Assembly: GCF_003144395.1 (NCBI RefSeq)
Contig: NZ_PENZ01000037.1
Coordinates: forward strand, 40,266-104,265
DNA length: 64,000 bases
Source of the DNA: Proteus faecis
GTDB lineage: Bacteria; Pseudomonadota; Gammaproteobacteria; Enterobacterales; Enterobacteriaceae
Reading direction: 5' to 3'
How positions within the stretch are numbered: position 1 is the stretch's first letter; each line of letters opens with the position of its first letter. The translations under genes and the position numbers were made by a program. The notes beneath the pieces are model-generated. The model was not told the origin of the DNA, did not search any database, and saw only the letters and a list, made by a program, of their open reading frames with translations. Shown in pieces: positions 35,531-46,601 of the stretch.

Positions 35531-38095
35531 ATGACTGACAACCAAAATTTCGAATCCCACACACCAATGATGCAACAGTACCTTAAACTTAAGGCAGAGC
35601 ATCCTGAAATTTTACTGTTTTATCGTATGGGTGACTTTTATGAACTGTTTTTTGATGATGCTAAAAAAGCCTCTCGCTTATTAGATATTTCATTAACAAA
35701 ACGAGGCCAGTCCGCAGGACAACCTATTCCCATGGCGGGGGTTCCACATCATGCTGTTGAAAACTATCTTGCTAAATTAGTTCAACTAGGGGAATCCGTC
35801 GCTATTTGTGAACAAATAGGCGACCCTGCAACCAGTAAAGGCCCTGTTGAGCGCAAAGTTATCCGTATTGTTACACCTGGTACTGTCACTGATGAGGCCT
35901 TACTTGAAGAGCGCCAAGACAACCTTTTAGCCGCTATTTGGCAAGATAAAAATGGTGCATTTGGCTATGCAACATTGGATATCACATCTGGACGTTTCCG
36001 TGTTACGGAAATGCCCGATAGTGAAAGCATGATTGCCGAATTACAACGCACCCATCCAGCTGAATTACTCTATCCAGAAACTTTTGAATCAATGGCACTG
36101 ATTGAGCGCCAGCAAGGCTTGCGTCGCCGCCCTATTTGGGAATTTGAACTAGAGACAGCAAAGCAACAACTGAATCTGCAATTTGGTACTCGTGACTTAA
36201 CGGGCTTTGGTGTTGAGAATGCACATTTAGCACTCTGCGCTGCTGGGTGCTTATTACAATATGTGAAAGATACACAACGCACAGCATTGCCTCATATTCG
36301 TAACATCACGATGGAACGCCCTCAAGATTCCATTATTTTAGATGCGGCAACTCGTCGTAATCTAGAATTAACACAAAATCTTGCTGGAGGTACTGATAAC
36401 ACACTGGCCTCCGTCCTCGACCTTTGTGTAACCCCAATGGGAAGCCGTATGCTAAAACGTTGGATACACACACCATTACGCCAGCGTGAACAACTCGTTA
36501 AACGACAAGATGCAATTAGTGCATTACAGCCTCTCTATTTTGAATTACAGCCTTTTTTACGCCAAGTTGGTGATTTAGAGCGTGTATTAGCTCGTTTAGC
36601 ATTACGTTCAGCACGCCCTCGTGATCTTTCTCGTATGCGTCATGCTTTTCAGCAGTATCACGATATTCATCAAGTACTTGAACAAACTGATATGCCTTAC
36701 ATTAAAGAATTACAAAAGCGTATTAGTCAGTTTGATGAATTATGTGAATTACTTGAAAATGCCATTGTTGAAACACCACCAGTATTAGTCCGTGATGGTG
36801 GTGTTATTGCTTCAGGCTATAATGCTGAATTAGATGAATGGCGAGCATTAGCCGATGGCGCAAGTGATTACCTTGATAAACTTGAAATTCGTGAACGAGA
36901 AAAATGGGGTATTGATACACTTAAAGTTGGCTTTAATGGTGTACATGGCTATTACATTCAAGTCAGTCGTGGACAAAGTAATTTAGTGCCTATGCACTAC
37001 GTTCGTCGTCAAACATTGAAAAATGCTGAACGTTACATCATTCCTGAATTAAAAGAGTATGAAGACAAGGTATTAACTTCTAAAGGTAAGGCATTAGCTA
37101 TCGAAAAAATGCTCTACGAGGAGATTTTTGAAAAACTATTACCTCACCTTACGGCATTACAAATTAGTGCTGAAGCTTTAGCAGAAACGGACGTTCTCGC
37201 GGATCTTGCTGAGCGTGCAGAATCATTAAATTACACTCGCCCAGAATTAAGTGAAAAAACAGGTATTCAAATTACAGGGGGACGCCACCCTGTTGTTGAA
37301 CAAGTTCTTAGCGAACCCTTTATTTCTAATCCATTACAATTAGCACCTCAACGTCGCTTATTGATCATTACAGGCCCTAATATGGGAGGGAAAAGTACTT
37401 ATATGCGCCAAGCCGCATTAATTACTTTACTTGCTTATATTGGTAGCTTTGTACCTGCTGAAAAAGCCTTAATTGGTCCAGTCGATCGTATTTTTACGCG
37501 TGTAGGGGCTTCTGATGATCTTGCTTCTGGTCGTTCTACTTTTATGGTTGAAATGACAGAAACGGCCAATATCCTACATAATGCGACGGAAAACAGCTTA
37601 GTCTTAATGGATGAAATTGGTCGAGGTACATCCACTTATGATGGATTATCGCTAGCTTGGGCTTGTGCTGAAAACTTAGCAAATCGTATTAAAGCAATGA
37701 CACTCTTTGCAACCCACTATTTTGAATTAACCACACTGCCTGAAAAACTTGAAGGTACTGCAAACATTCATTTAGATGCTGTTGAACATGGCGATACTAT
37801 TGCCTTTATGCACAGTGTTCAAGAAGGCGCAGCAAGTAAAAGCTATGGTTTAGCTGTGGCATCGTTAGCGGGGGTTCCAAAAGAGGTGATCCGCCGTGCT
37901 AAACAGAAGTTAAAAGAGCTTGAATTGCTATCCGGCCACACTGGCGCTGGCCATGTTGAAACATCACAACTGATGTTATTAACAGAAGCTGAGCCCTCTG
38001 CTATTGAATTAGCATTGGATAAAATCGATCCGGATGCTCTAACACCACGACAAGCATTAGAACAACTTTATCGTTTAAAAGAGATGGCAAAATAA
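35531..38095 (+). CDS. mutS: DNA mismatch repair protein MutS
   Basis: 854 residues (E. coli 853), full length. Mismatch recognition motif GDFYE with Phe36 and Glu38; ATPase core GPNMGGKST (Walker A, about 616-624), [10 protein letters not shown] (Walker B and following), ATHYFELT; C-terminal helix-turn-helix and tetramerisation tail ending [16 protein letters not shown]. It binds mispairs and recruits MutL. Upstream lies the island scar; downstream a terminator and two unknown genes before rpoS. The mutS-rpoS interval is a well known variable region in enterobacteria. Confidence 0.98.
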   Translation: MTDNQNFESHTPMMQQYLKLKAEHPEILLFYRMGDFYELFFDDAKKASRLLDISLTKRGQSAGQPIPMAGVPHHAVENYLAKLVQLGESVAICEQIGDPATSKGPVERKVIRIVTPGTVTDEALLEERQDNLLAAIWQDKNGAFGYATLDITSGRFRVTEMPDSESMIAELQRTHPAELLYPETFESMALIERQQGLRRRPIWEFELETAKQQLNLQFGTRDLTGFGVENAHLALCAAGCLLQYVKDTQRTALPHIRNITMERPQDSIILDAATRRNLELTQNLAGGTDNTLASVLDLCVTPMGSRMLKRWIHTPLRQREQLVKRQDAISALQPLYFELQPFLRQVGDLERVLARLALRSARPRDLSRMRHAFQQYHDIHQVLEQTDMPYIKELQKRISQFDELCELLENAIVETPPVLVRDGGVIASGYNAELDEWRALADGASDYLDKLEIREREKWGIDTLKVGFNGVHGYYIQVSRGQSNLVPMHYVRRQTLKNAERYIIPELKEYEDKVLTSKGKALAIEKMLYEEIFEKLLPHLTALQISAEALAETDVLADLAERAESLNYTRPELSEKTGIQITGGRHPVVEQVLSEPFISNPLQLAPQRRLLIITGPNMGGKSTYMRQAALITLLAYIGSFVPAEKALIGPVDRIFTRVGASDDLASGRSTFMVEMTETANILHNATENSLVLMDEIGRGTSTYDGLSLAWACAENLANRIKAMTLFATHYFELTTLPEKLEGTANIHLDAVEHGDTIAFMHSVQEGAASKSYGLAVASLAGVPKEVIRRAKQKLKELELLSGHTGAGHVETSQLMLLTEAEPSAIELALDKIDPDALTPRQALEQLYRLKEMAK

Positions 38096-38114
38096 GCCAT
38101 CATGGTAAATATGA

Positions 38115-38151
38115 AAAATGGCGCAATGTTTATTTCCATAGCGCCATTTTT
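38115..38151 (+). terminator. Terminator of mutS
   Basis: AAAATGGCGC pairs exactly with GCGCCATTTT around a 16-base loop, ending in TTTTT. Lies 20 bases past the mutS stop; symmetric enough to serve the convergent gene too. Confidence 0.85.
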
Positions 38152-38181
38152 ATAACGATTTAATCAAAGATAAAGATAACT

Positions 38182-39336
38182 CTACTTAATTGAAGCATGG
38201 CTATATTTAAGTCGTTCTCCCAATAACAATAAAGTATCTTCATCGCCGTAATTGTCAAATAAACGAATAAACGAAGATAAAGCTGGATTAAACATCATAT
38301 CGTCATTAATTTTCTCATAAGAAGTATATTTTTTTGTTTTTAATGAAAAAACCAGCGTAACTTTATCATCGTTATGGCCTTTATTTAAAATCAAATCATC
38401 ATTACTTATCATCAAATCATTTAGATATTTATAACCACTTTCATAGAAAGTTTCTAAATTTCCATCAGCTTGACGTTGAACAACAGAATAGAGATCACGA
38501 GATGCTTGTTGAGCAATTAAATAAATCTCACCTTTATCATTTTGAGCAACTTCTTTCACACGCAAAGGAAGCCAGCGTGTTTGTGTTACTTCTTTATTGA
38601 CTAAATTGAGCGTAATTTCTAACGTGTTTGTTGTGTAATGATGATTATAAAAAATAATAAGGGAATCACCTGAAAGGGCATAATGAAATTGTGTAAATTC
38701 ACCGAAATCTTCAGCGTAATACTGCTTTACCAGATCTTCTGTATTAACTGAATATTCCCAACTTTCACCTTCATCTAAACTTGTCAGTATCGTCTTATTA
38801 TCAACTAAGACTAATTGTGATGTTGTTTGTGAAAAGAGTAATTTTCCACCAATTAATGTTAAAGGAAAACGATAATGACCATCGTGAGTTTCTTGCCAAG
38901 GAATTAAATCTGCTACTGTAAACTCTGCTAAATCTATATGTTGACGTCCCTGCTCTGTAAATAAAACACATTTATCAAAAGCACAATAAGCGTTGTAAAA
39001 GCTACCTTGCCCTTGTAATACAAATCGCGTGCCTTCTTTATCAGAATAGTACAGCGTATATTTTCGCTGATTATCTTGGCGGTACAGTCGACCATAAATA
39101 TCTACGTCATATCGCCCACTATCAGATTCAGTTTTAATTAGGATACCATTTGATGAATTAAAGGTTTTACGTAAATCATAACGAGAATAGGGAAATGACG
39201 ATAACGCCGAGGCATTTTCATTTTTCCATTGCCACTTAGTGGCAAAACCATGAAAAAGTACACCATAAAAAAGCACTAAGCTTAAAATAAATAAGCTAGT
39301 GATAATAATAAAAGGCTTACGGAAAAAAGGATTCAT
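38182..39336 (-). CDS. Membrane-anchored protein with Asp-box motif, unknown function
   Basis: 384 residues. One N-terminal membrane anchor (about 9-30, IIITSLFILSLVLFYGVLF), then about 350 residues expected in the periplasm. The sequence S186-L-D-E-G-E-S-W193 fits the Asp-box (SxDxGxxW) of beta-propellers of the sialidase/BNR type, and the rest is rich in short beta-like segments, so a beta-propeller is likely. I do not recognise the family. Its ATG overlaps the upstream gene's stop (ATGA), so the two are coupled. They occupy the variable mutS-rpoS interval. Confidence 0.75.
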   Translation of the reverse strand: MNPFFRKPFIIITSLFILSLVLFYGVLFHGFATKWQWKNENASALSSFPYSRYDLRKTFNSSNGILIKTESDSGRYDVDIYGRLYRQDNQRKYTLYYSDKEGTRFVLQGQGSFYNAYCAFDKCVLFTEQGRQHIDLAEFTVADLIPWQETHDGHYRFPLTLIGGKLLFSQTTSQLVLVDNKTILTSLDEGESWEYSVNTEDLVKQYYAEDFGEFTQFHYALSGDSLIIFYNHHYTTNTLEITLNLVNKEVTQTRWLPLRVKEVAQNDKGEIYLIAQQASRDLYSVVQRQADGNLETFYESGYKYLNDLMISNDDLILNKGHNDDKVTLVFSLKTKKYTSYEKINDDMMFNPALSSFIRLFDNYGDEDTLLLLGERLKYSHASIK

Positions 39337-40595
39337 TGACTTAACTCCGTAACATAAACCGTTTTTTTATTTTCAACACATTGCTGTTGAAGCAAAAAAT
39401 AGGTTTGATAACTGCTATTACCTTTTTCTGATAATAAAATATAAAGATTCGAAAACAAGGCAATTAAAAAAGCAAATCCAGTGATAATTAAGCTAAAGAT
39501 GATCCCCATTCCTAAAAAGGTATCACCAATAAAGAACCAATCCCATTTATCCCAATAATTACCATTATCGTAAACATCCGAAATAGATAAAATAGCAAAA
39601 ATAGAAAAAATAAAGGCACTGATCAAGCCTGTAATTAACAATGCTAATCGCTTAGTACGTTGATGCCCAATATACATTTGTCCTGAAATTGAATAAGCGC
39701 CATTATCTGTATGATTATAAATCCCCAAGACAACAGGCCCTGAGCACTTATCTTCTGCTTGCCAAAAAAACAATTCAACAACATCATCATCAGCAAGAAA
39801 CAAATTATGATCAGAATAAAATAATCGCTCTCTATAACTTAATACAAAAGGATGTTTATCAATTAGACAGGATATTTGAATTATTACACTCTCGCTATTA
39901 CGAGAATGTACTTTAATTCTATCAACATGATGAAGTTTTATTTTTCCTCTAACGCGTTGTACTTTGCTGTCTTTTATAGGAATAGTTGTTTTTTTACGAG
40001 TAGTCATGCACTTTAGTAATGGTATTGTTTTTATATTAGGAATAATCAGTTGTTCACCATCAGATGCAATAATATCTTGTTTAGCGATGACTTTATCTAA
40101 CGCCTTTATTCTCTTTCTATGTTTAGGTCTGGTGCGCTGAAAGTAACGATAAGCCTTTTCTCCAATATAACTAATACCCATCATCATCGCACCGAATGCA
40201 ATAACCATGGAAACAACGATAAAAAAGTTCACGTCAAGATGAAGAATCGAAAAATAACTCCAATAACTGCCAACAAACGTCAGAATAAATGCAAGCAATA
40301 ACCATTTTTGTTGTTTTTCTGTTAGCGTGAATTTTCTTTCAGGCTCAAGCCTTCCTTTTGTATCATGATAAATCCATTGCACCCAGAAACTGCCATCTTT
40401 CAATAACTCGGCACAGATTTTAAGCTCATCACCTTGTTTTAATCGTTTAAGAAAATCTTGAGAATTAGCAAAATCTTCTTCATTAAAATAGAAGTTTTTA
40501 CCTGATGCTATTAATCTCACCATTCCCTTCGGAGAGATTTTACTTTGGTTAAAATCGCAACGCTCTAGTTTGACGCTTAAAAAATAATCTTTCAT
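39333..40595 (-). CDS. Integral membrane protein of unknown function
   Basis: 420 residues with four to five likely membrane segments: about 99-119, 123-146, 316-340 and one or two in 352-386. The N-terminal 90 residues are soluble, and a basic loop (about 155-210, RTRPKHRKRIK..., TTRKKTT) and soluble region follow the second span. No family recognised and no catalytic motif seen. First gene of a two-gene unit with the Asp-box protein; the second overlaps it by 4 bases. Together they suggest a membrane complex with an outward-facing propeller domain. Confidence 0.75.
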   Translation of the reverse strand: MKDYFLSVKLERCDFNQSKISPKGMVRLIASGKNFYFNEEDFANSQDFLKRLKQGDELKICAELLKDGSFWVQWIYHDTKGRLEPERKFTLTEKQQKWLLLAFILTFVGSYWSYFSILHLDVNFFIVVSMVIAFGAMMMGISYIGEKAYRYFQRTRPKHRKRIKALDKVIAKQDIIASDGEQLIIPNIKTIPLLKCMTTRKKTTIPIKDSKVQRVRGKIKLHHVDRIKVHSRNSESVIIQISCLIDKHPFVLSYRERLFYSDHNLFLADDDVVELFFWQAEDKCSGPVVLGIYNHTDNGAYSISGQMYIGHQRTKRLALLITGLISAFIFSIFAILSISDVYDNGNYWDKWDWFFIGDTFLGMGIIFSLIITGFAFLIALFSNLYILLSEKGNSSYQTYFLLQQQCVENKKTVYVTELSQ

Positions 40596-40683
40596 ATCTT
40601 ACTTTATCACTTTCATCAGGCTAACGAGGTGCAAGATTGCGCTCTTGTTTTAGCGTTTTGAATCACATAATACAAGATAAAGA

Positions 40684-40715
40684 AAAGCCGATTAGCAACC
40701 CTACTAATCGGCTTT
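40684..40715 (-). terminator. Terminator of rpoS
   Basis: AAAGCCGATTAG pairs exactly with CTAATCGGCTTT across an eight-base loop; on the minus strand it is followed by TCTTTAT. It lies about 50 bases after the rpoS stop. Confidence 0.85.
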
Positions 40716-40764
40716 GGTAATAACAATATGTCAATTAAAGCTATAAACGAAAATCAGTGGCTAA

Positions 40765-41748
40765 CTATGCTTTGAAAAGTGCTTCAATACATAATCCCTG
40801 ACTTTGTAGAATGTCTTTTAAGCGACGTAGTCCTTCAACTTGAATCTGACGAACCCTTTCTCTTGTCAGACCAATTTCTCTACCAACATCTTCTAAAGTT
40901 TCTGCTTCATAGCCTAATAATCCAAAACGACGAGCCAATACTTCACGTTGTTTTGGATTCAATTCAAATAACCACTTTATGATATTTTCCTTGAGGTTAT
41001 TATTTTGAATTGTTGCTTCCGGCCCTTCTTCGTTTTCGTCAGAGATAATATCAAGTAATGCTTTATCTGAATCACCACCAATTGGGGTATCAACAGAAGT
41101 AATACGTTCGTTTAAACGTAGCATCTTACTCACATCTTCGACTGGTTTATCTAATGTTTGCGCAATTTCCTCAACACTAGGCTCATGATCGAGTTTATGT
41201 GCTAATTCCCTTGCCGTTCTTAAATAAACATTCAGCTCTTTAACGATATGAATGGGAAGGCGGATAGTACGAGTCTGGTTCATAATGGCACGTTCAATGG
41301 TTTGACGTATCCACCATGTCGCATAAGTTGAAAAACGGAAACCTTTTTCAGGATCGAATTTTTCAACTGCACGAATAAGTCCTAAATTCCCTTCTTCTAT
41401 TAAATCAAGCAGGGCCAGACCTCGGTTTGTATAACGACGAGATATCTTAACAACTAAACGTAGGTTACTTTCTATCATTCGTTGTCTTGAAGGAATATCG
41501 CCTCGCAACGCTCTGCGGGCAAAGAAAACTTCTTCTTCAGCGGTCAGCAACGGAGAATAACCAATTTCTCCTAAATAAAGCTGAGTTGCATCGAGCGCAC
41601 GCTGATTGACTCCTTCAATAAGTTCAATTTCATCTTGAGCATCAGACTCATTCTCAGTCTCTTTTGCAGCAACTTCATCGAACTCTTCCATGTTCTCTTC
41701 AATTTCATCTGTATATAACTCGTCTACTCTTAGCGTACTTTGGCTCAT
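40765..41748 (-). CDS. rpoS: RNA polymerase sigma factor RpoS
   Basis: Stationary-phase and general stress sigma factor, 327 residues (E. coli 330). Region 1.2-2 includes [85 protein letters not shown]; region 4 ends with [24 protein letters not shown]. The acidic N-terminus ([18 protein letters not shown]) is slightly divergent from E. coli. GTAGGAGCAGCTG precedes the ATG. Unlike E. coli, where the main promoter is inside nlpD, a strong nlpD terminator lies between nlpD and rpoS, so rpoS depends on a promoter in the 0.6 kb gap. Confidence 0.98.
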   Translation of the reverse strand: MSQSTLRVDELYTDEIEENMEEFDEVAAKETENESDAQDEIELIEGVNQRALDATQLYLGEIGYSPLLTAEEEVFFARRALRGDIPSRQRMIESNLRLVVKISRRYTNRGLALLDLIEEGNLGLIRAVEKFDPEKGFRFSTYATWWIRQTIERAIMNQTRTIRLPIHIVKELNVYLRTARELAHKLDHEPSVEEIAQTLDKPVEDVSKMLRLNERITSVDTPIGGDSDKALLDIISDENEEGPEATIQNNNLKENIIKWLFELNPKQREVLARRFGLLGYEAETLEDVGREIGLTRERVRQIQVEGLRRLKDILQSQGLCIEALFKA

Positions 41749-42346
41749 CAGCTGCTCCTACCCTTGATAATTTAGGTAAACGACCATAATTAAAGCCTGT
41801 TTACCAGTTTATCGCTGTGTCACGACACAACGGGTTTACTGATTTTCCCTTGTAACGAATTACAAAATAAAAGATAACATAATCTATTTTACTGTTAATT
41901 TTACTCTTTATTTATTCAATATATAACTTAACTATTGAGTGCAGGTTATTAACAGTTTTTTTATTATATTTCACGTATATTTATCTATACGTGAAAGTAC
42001 TCTATTTGATGTACTATTTGTGACTATTTACATCTAAAAAAACAAATAAAAACCCATAATAATATCCAACAATTAATATTACATACTATTATTAAAAAGA
42101 TAATCAAATAAAGAAAATTCCCACCTAAACAATGAGTTATTTTATAGTCCATCTTTTAATAACAGTGAATCTTTATTCATTTTTTATATAACAATTTTTA
42201 GCATACGCATTCATTGGTTGATAATCAACTGTCTAATTTAACGTTATCAATAATTTTATATTGATCTCTCATTTTTAATAACCTTCAAATAAGCAGTTTT
42301 ACCTAGATGAAAATTATTTTTTTTCAATATATTAATTAATTACAGA
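41749..42346 (-). promoter_or_regulatory. Long rpoS leader and promoter region
   Basis: About 600 non-coding bases between the nlpD terminator and rpoS. Close to the rpoS ribosome binding site, GGTAAAC (41775-41781) pairs with GTTTACC (41799-41805), a hairpin just upstream of the start, resembling the self-inhibitory leader structure through which small RNAs and Hfq act on rpoS in E. coli. Small-RNA pairing sites are not identified by eye. Confidence 0.55.
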
Positions 42347-42384
42347 TAAAAAAAGCCCTCTTCTTTTTGTAAAGAAGAGGGCTT
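42347..42384 (-). terminator. Terminator of nlpD
   Basis: On the minus strand AAGCCCTCTTC pairs exactly with GAAGAGGGCTT around a 10-base loop, followed by a run of seven to eight Ts. A textbook rho-independent terminator about 40 bases after nlpD. Confidence 0.93.
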
Positions 42385-42425
42385 AACTTTAGGATTATTC
42401 GCTATACATATAAAAAATTACTTAT

Positions 42426-43544
42426 CTATTTCTTAGGTAAATAACTCATTGGATTAAGTGATTTTTCTTTATAGCGTATCTCAAAGTGTAGTCGGACAGA
42501 ACTGGTTCCAGAGCTACCCATTGTGGCAATTTGCTGACCCGCATTCACATTCTGCTGTTCTCGCACCAAAATAGTGTCGTTATGTGCATATGCACTGAGG
42601 TATTCGTCATTATGTTTAATGATAATAAGGTTACCATAACCACGTAATGCACTCCCCGCATAAACCACTTTACCTGCAGCTGTTGCAACAATTGGTGAGC
42701 CTTTTGTACCACCGATATCGATACCTTTATTGCCACCAGGAGCACTTGAGTAACTTTCGATGATCTTACCTTGAGCAGGCCAAATCCACTTACCAGAAGC
42801 AGCCGTTGGTGCTGGCGTTGCCGAAGTTGTAGTATTTGTATTTGTTGTCGGCGGCGGAGTTGTGGTCTTTGGTTGTGTTGTTGTAGGTTTAGTAATCAAT
42901 GGTCCCATAGCACCATTGTTTGTTGGCTTGGTATGTGCCGTTTGGACACCCGCACTACTTGATTGATTAATAACTGATGTATTGACATTGGTATTAGTTC
43001 CCGTATTAACCTGACGGTTACCGATATTCAACACCTGTCCCACGTTTAAGCTATAAGGTTCTGGGATGTTATTCATTGATGCTAGTTCTTTTACATCACT
43101 ATCTGTTATCCAAGCGATATAGAACATAGTATCACCCCGTTTTACTGTGTACGTGTTACCGTTGTAGTTTCCTTTCGGAATACTGTCATAGTTACGGTTA
43201 TACACAATGCGTCCAGAGCCATCAGTGTTTACATTTTGAGCTACAACTGACGTTTGAGAACGAGACTGACTTTGAGGTTGTTCCATGCCTCCATTAGACG
43301 AAGCAGAGTTCACCTTAATAGAAGGAGGAGGTGACGATTGTAAGGGGGTAGTTCTTTCAATCGGTGTCGCATTACTGTTAGTCATCACAGGTGCGGTTGA
43401 TACCGTATTATTTGAAGAGCTATCATTTACAGAGGTAATTGGCGCAGGACGATAAGGTGTATCTGCACAGCCTGTTAATGCAAATCCAATTACCGAACAC
43501 ATGATTGCCCAGCGGACATGCTTAATTGGGCTTTCTGAATTCAT
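42426..43544 (-). CDS. nlpD: Murein hydrolase activator NlpD (lipoprotein)
   Basis: Outer-membrane lipoprotein that activates amidase AmiC at the septum. 372 residues from the ATG at 43544, which has GGAGAAGGAAG before it; the in-frame start at 43583 would displace the signal peptide. Lipobox LTGC follows MNSESPIKHVRW...VIGFA. A LysM domain (YTVKRGDTMFYIAWITDSDV...LNVGQVLNIG) and Thr/Pro/Asn-rich linker precede a LytM (M23) domain, in which the metal-binding residues are degenerate (GIDIGG instead of HxGxD), as expected for an activator rather than an enzyme. Between pcm and rpoS as in E. coli. Confidence 0.95.
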   Translation of the reverse strand: MNSESPIKHVRWAIMCSVIGFALTGCADTPYRPAPITSVNDSSSNNTVSTAPVMTNSNATPIERTTPLQSSPPPSIKVNSASSNGGMEQPQSQSRSQTSVVAQNVNTDGSGRIVYNRNYDSIPKGNYNGNTYTVKRGDTMFYIAWITDSDVKELASMNNIPEPYSLNVGQVLNIGNRQVNTGTNTNVNTSVINQSSSAGVQTAHTKPTNNGAMGPLITKPTTTQPKTTTPPPTTNTNTTTSATPAPTAASGKWIWPAQGKIIESYSSAPGGNKGIDIGGTKGSPIVATAAGKVVYAGSALRGYGNLIIIKHNDEYLSAYAHNDTILVREQQNVNAGQQIATMGSSGTSSVRLHFEIRYKEKSLNPMSYLPKK

Positions 43545-43697
43545 ACTTCCTTCTCCCTTTAAAAAGGCATTAGCATCTAGCAATTTGTCGAGTTAAACAA
43601 AAAGACTGCAATTTTTTGAAAATGTTTCATTTATTAGTGCAGATTACGACAAGCTATTAAAAAGCAGTAATAAAAAACGGTCAGATTTATCTGGAAG

Positions 43698-44324
43698 TTA
43701 TGCTAACTCGCCTGCAATTAAAGGAACAAATCTAACGGTTTCTATAGATTGATAGTGAAAATCATTACCTAAACGTCGGATAAACTTCAGTATTTGTTGT
43801 TGTTCACCGACAGGTATTATCATCCTGCCACCATCGGCTAACTGCATCAATAACTGTTGCGGTACTTCTGTTGCACATGCGGTCACTATTATCGCATTAA
43901 ACGGGGCTTTTGATGACCAGCCCTCCCATCCATCACCATGACGTGTCGAAATATTATGTAAATCAAGGTGTTTAAAACGTCGTTTAGCTTGCCATTGCAA
44001 TATTTTTATACGCTCAACGGAACTAACATGATGGACTAAATTTGCTAATACTGCAGTTTGATATCCCGAACCCGTACCAATTTCTAATACAGAGTCCGTA
44101 CTTTGTAATTCTAGTAGCGCTGTCATTTTGGCAACAATATAAGGCTGTGAAATAGTTTGCCCATTGCCAATAGGCAAAGCCGTATTTTCGTAAGCCTTAT
44201 GAGAAAGCGCTTCATCAATAAAAAGCTCTCTTGGTACTTTACTCATTGCTTCCAACAGGCTCTCATCCTTGATGCCATGCTGTTTTAACATTGTCAGTAA
44301 GTCTTTCATTGACCGACTTAACAT
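43698..44324 (-). CDS. pcm: Protein-L-isoaspartate O-methyltransferase
   Basis: Repairs isoaspartyl damage in proteins with S-adenosylmethionine. 208 residues (E. coli 208). Motifs [19 protein letters not shown] and the SAM-binding [16 protein letters not shown] (about 79-94), with [20 protein letters not shown]. Start overlaps the end of surE by 7 bases, showing coupling in the ispD-ispF-truD-surE-pcm run. Confidence 0.97.
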   Translation of the reverse strand: MLSRSMKDLLTMLKQHGIKDESLLEAMSKVPRELFIDEALSHKAYENTALPIGNGQTISQPYIVAKMTALLELQSTDSVLEIGTGSGYQTAVLANLVHHVSSVERIKILQWQAKRRFKHLDLHNISTRHGDGWEGWSSKAPFNAIIVTACATEVPQQLLMQLADGGRMIIPVGEQQQILKFIRRLGNDFHYQSIETVRFVPLIAGELA

Positions 44325-45082
44325 GTTTTTTTGACCTCTGCTTTATTTAACCAATTTTGTAGTAAATCGAGTGCATTATAGGCTGTTAAATCGACATGTA
44401 ATGGGGTTATCGAAACATAACCTTCGTCAACAGCAGCAAAATCTGTATCGGGACCTACATCATTTTTTTCACCTGGAGGCCCAATCCAATAAAGATTATT
44501 TCCTCTAGGATCGGTATGTGTATAAACATGTTGTGAAGCATGACGGCTACCACAACGTGTAATACGAAAACCTTTTACTTCATCAAGAGGAATATCAGGT
44601 ACGTTAATATTGAGAATATTTCCCGCTCTTAAAGGTACTTGTTGTAACATGGCTAAGACTTCACAAGTGACTTGAGCAGCTGTCTCAAAGTGCGTTTCAC
44701 CATCAAGTGAAACAGCAATGGCTGGCAAACCTAAAAAACGCCCTTCTGTTGCTGCTGCAACAGTACCTGAATAAATAACATCATCACCCAAATTAGGGCC
44801 ATGATTAATACCAGAAACCACAATATCAGGACGAGGACGCACTAAATGATTTACACCAAGATAAACACAATCTGTTGGTGTCCCCTCAACAATCGCAATA
44901 TCGCCATTATCAAGCTCTTGCTTACGTAAAGGTCTGTCAATGGTTAAAGAATTAGATGCAGCACTACGATTGCGATCAGGTGCAACAATTTGTACATCAT
45001 AACGCTGACGCAATGCTTTAGCGAGGGTCTGTATCCCTTTCGCCATCACACCATCGTCATTACTCACCAATATTTTCAGCAT
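44318..45082 (-). CDS. surE: 5'/3'-nucleotidase SurE
   Basis: Metal-dependent nucleoside monophosphatase. Three ATGs in a row (45088, 45085, 45082); the last gives [11 protein letters not shown] with the AGGGA at a normal distance, 254 residues (E. coli 253). Metal ligands are the N-D-D of SNDDG and the S/N of [29 protein letters not shown] is the family core. Its start lies inside the end of truD. Confidence 0.96.
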   Translation of the reverse strand: MLKILVSNDDGVMAKGIQTLAKALRQRYDVQIVAPDRNRSAASNSLTIDRPLRKQELDNGDIAIVEGTPTDCVYLGVNHLVRPRPDIVVSGINHGPNLGDDVIYSGTVAAATEGRFLGLPAIAVSLDGETHFETAAQVTCEVLAMLQQVPLRAGNILNINVPDIPLDEVKGFRITRCGSRHASQHVYTHTDPRGNNLYWIGPPGEKNDVGPDTDFAAVDEGYVSITPLHVDLTAYNALDLLQNWLNKAEVKKTC

Positions 45083-46115
45083 CATCATTCCCTAATAAAA
45101 TTAATTCACGTACAACGCTAGTTGCAAAGCTTCCTGCTGGTAAAAAGAATGACAGAGATACAGTTGTGTCGTCTAACCAACTCCATGACATATTTTCTGG
45201 TAATACATTGATAGCACGTCTTGTATTATCAACTCGTTCTTGTCGAGCCAGCGACCAAAATGCTTCATATTCTGCCAGATTTTCTGTTTCAAAATCCAAT
45301 GCTTGTGATTGTGTACCTAAATCACCTTTACCCGGCAAAGGTGCGGTAATATGAACATCATGCTCTTCATAACGAATTTGTGTTTGAGCCAGTTCAGCTT
45401 CATCAACAACAAACCAACTCCCTCTTCCATGCAGTTGCATTGCATCACCAAGTATCACTTTTGAATATAAATCACATTCCAATCTTTTGCTGACAAGATG
45501 ATTAAACATTGCACTACGAGCAGCGGAGAGATAAAAGCTACGTTTTCCTCGTTCTTTTACGCGGATTTCGTCTGTTGCCCAACGCATAGCTTGCCGTAAA
45601 TTATCACCATTACGACCAAATCGTTGAGTACCAAAGTAGTTAGGAATACCTTTCGCTTTTATTTGTGTCAATCGAGTATCAACAAAATCACGATCAGAAA
45701 TTTCTCGTAACACCAATCTAAAGTGATTACCTTTTAAGGTTCCTATGCGTAATTTACGTTGTTGGCGAGTGGTTTCTAGAATTTCGCAACCCTCTAAAAC
45801 CAGTTGACTAAAATCAGGCATCTCTTTACCCGGCATTCGCAGGCAAAACCATTGTTCAGTAACGGCATTTCTGTCTTTTAATCCAGCGTAACTAGCATCA
45901 CGAGGATGGATCCCAACAAACTTTGCCAATTTTTCAGCAACAAAAGCCGTGTTACAACCTGTTTTTCTGATTTTCACCATGACATGTTCGCCTTCACCAT
46001 CAAGGGTGAAACCAAGATCTTCACAGACAATGAAATCTTCAGGAATCGACTTTAATAAGCCTGTTGCTTGTGGTTTTCCATGTAACCAATGAAGTTCGGG
46101 GAGTAAATCGCTCAT
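45060..46115 (-). CDS. truD: tRNA pseudouridine(13) synthase TruD
   Basis: Makes pseudouridine 13 in tRNA-Glu. 351 residues (E. coli 349). The catalytic Asp is in [15 protein letters not shown] (near residue 80), with [14 protein letters not shown] downstream. Overlaps ispF by 4 bases (start) and surE (end). Confidence 0.97.
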   Translation of the reverse strand: MSDLLPELHWLHGKPQATGLLKSIPEDFIVCEDLGFTLDGEGEHVMVKIRKTGCNTAFVAEKLAKFVGIHPRDASYAGLKDRNAVTEQWFCLRMPGKEMPDFSQLVLEGCEILETTRQQRKLRIGTLKGNHFRLVLREISDRDFVDTRLTQIKAKGIPNYFGTQRFGRNGDNLRQAMRWATDEIRVKERGKRSFYLSAARSAMFNHLVSKRLECDLYSKVILGDAMQLHGRGSWFVVDEAELAQTQIRYEEHDVHITAPLPGKGDLGTQSQALDFETENLAEYEAFWSLARQERVDNTRRAINVLPENMSWSWLDDTTVSLSFFLPAGSFATSVVRELILLGNDDAENIGE

Positions 46116-46597
46116 TCAGATAATGACTCTTTCATTAATAAAACAACAGCTTCACAGGCAATGCCTTCTTTTCTACCAACAAATCCAAGCTTTTCTGTTG
46201 TGGTGGCTTTCACATTGATATCATCAATATGACAATCAAGATCTTCAGCAATATTGACGCGCATTTGCGGTGTATGAGGTAGCATTTTTGGTGCTTGAGC
46301 AATAATCGTGACATCTAAATTGCCAATTCGATAACCTTTTGCTCTTACGCGAGAAAACGCTTCACGAAGGAGTACACGGCTATCTGCACCTTTATATGCC
46401 GGATCTGTATCAGGAAACAATGTGCCAATGTCACCCATCGCTACCGCGCCTAAAATAGCATCTGTTACCGCATGTAATACTACATCGCCGTCAGAGTGAG
46501 CTAACAACCCTTGTTCATAAGGAATTCTGACGCCGCCAATAACAATAGGACCTTCACCGCCAAATTTATGTACGTCGTAACCGTGTCCAATTCTCAT
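46112..46597 (-). CDS. ispF: 2-C-methyl-D-erythritol 2,4-cyclodiphosphate synthase IspF
   Basis: Fifth step of the MEP isoprenoid pathway. 161 residues. Metal-binding [10 protein letters not shown] (D8, H10) and LLAHSDGDV (His 42); the CDP-binding [19 protein letters not shown] block closes the protein. Four-base overlap with truD, four-base gap to ispD. Confidence 0.97.
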   Translation of the reverse strand: MRIGHGYDVHKFGGEGPIVIGGVRIPYEQGLLAHSDGDVVLHAVTDAILGAVAMGDIGTLFPDTDPAYKGADSRVLLREAFSRVRAKGYRIGNLDVTIIAQAPKMLPHTPQMRVNIAEDLDCHIDDINVKATTTEKLGFVGRKEGIACEAVVLLMKESLSE

Positions 46598-46601
46598 CTT
46601 A

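Noticed and set aside
42545..42962. Frames opposite and within nlpD
   Set aside because: They arise from the Thr/Pro/Asn-rich linker and have no independent support.
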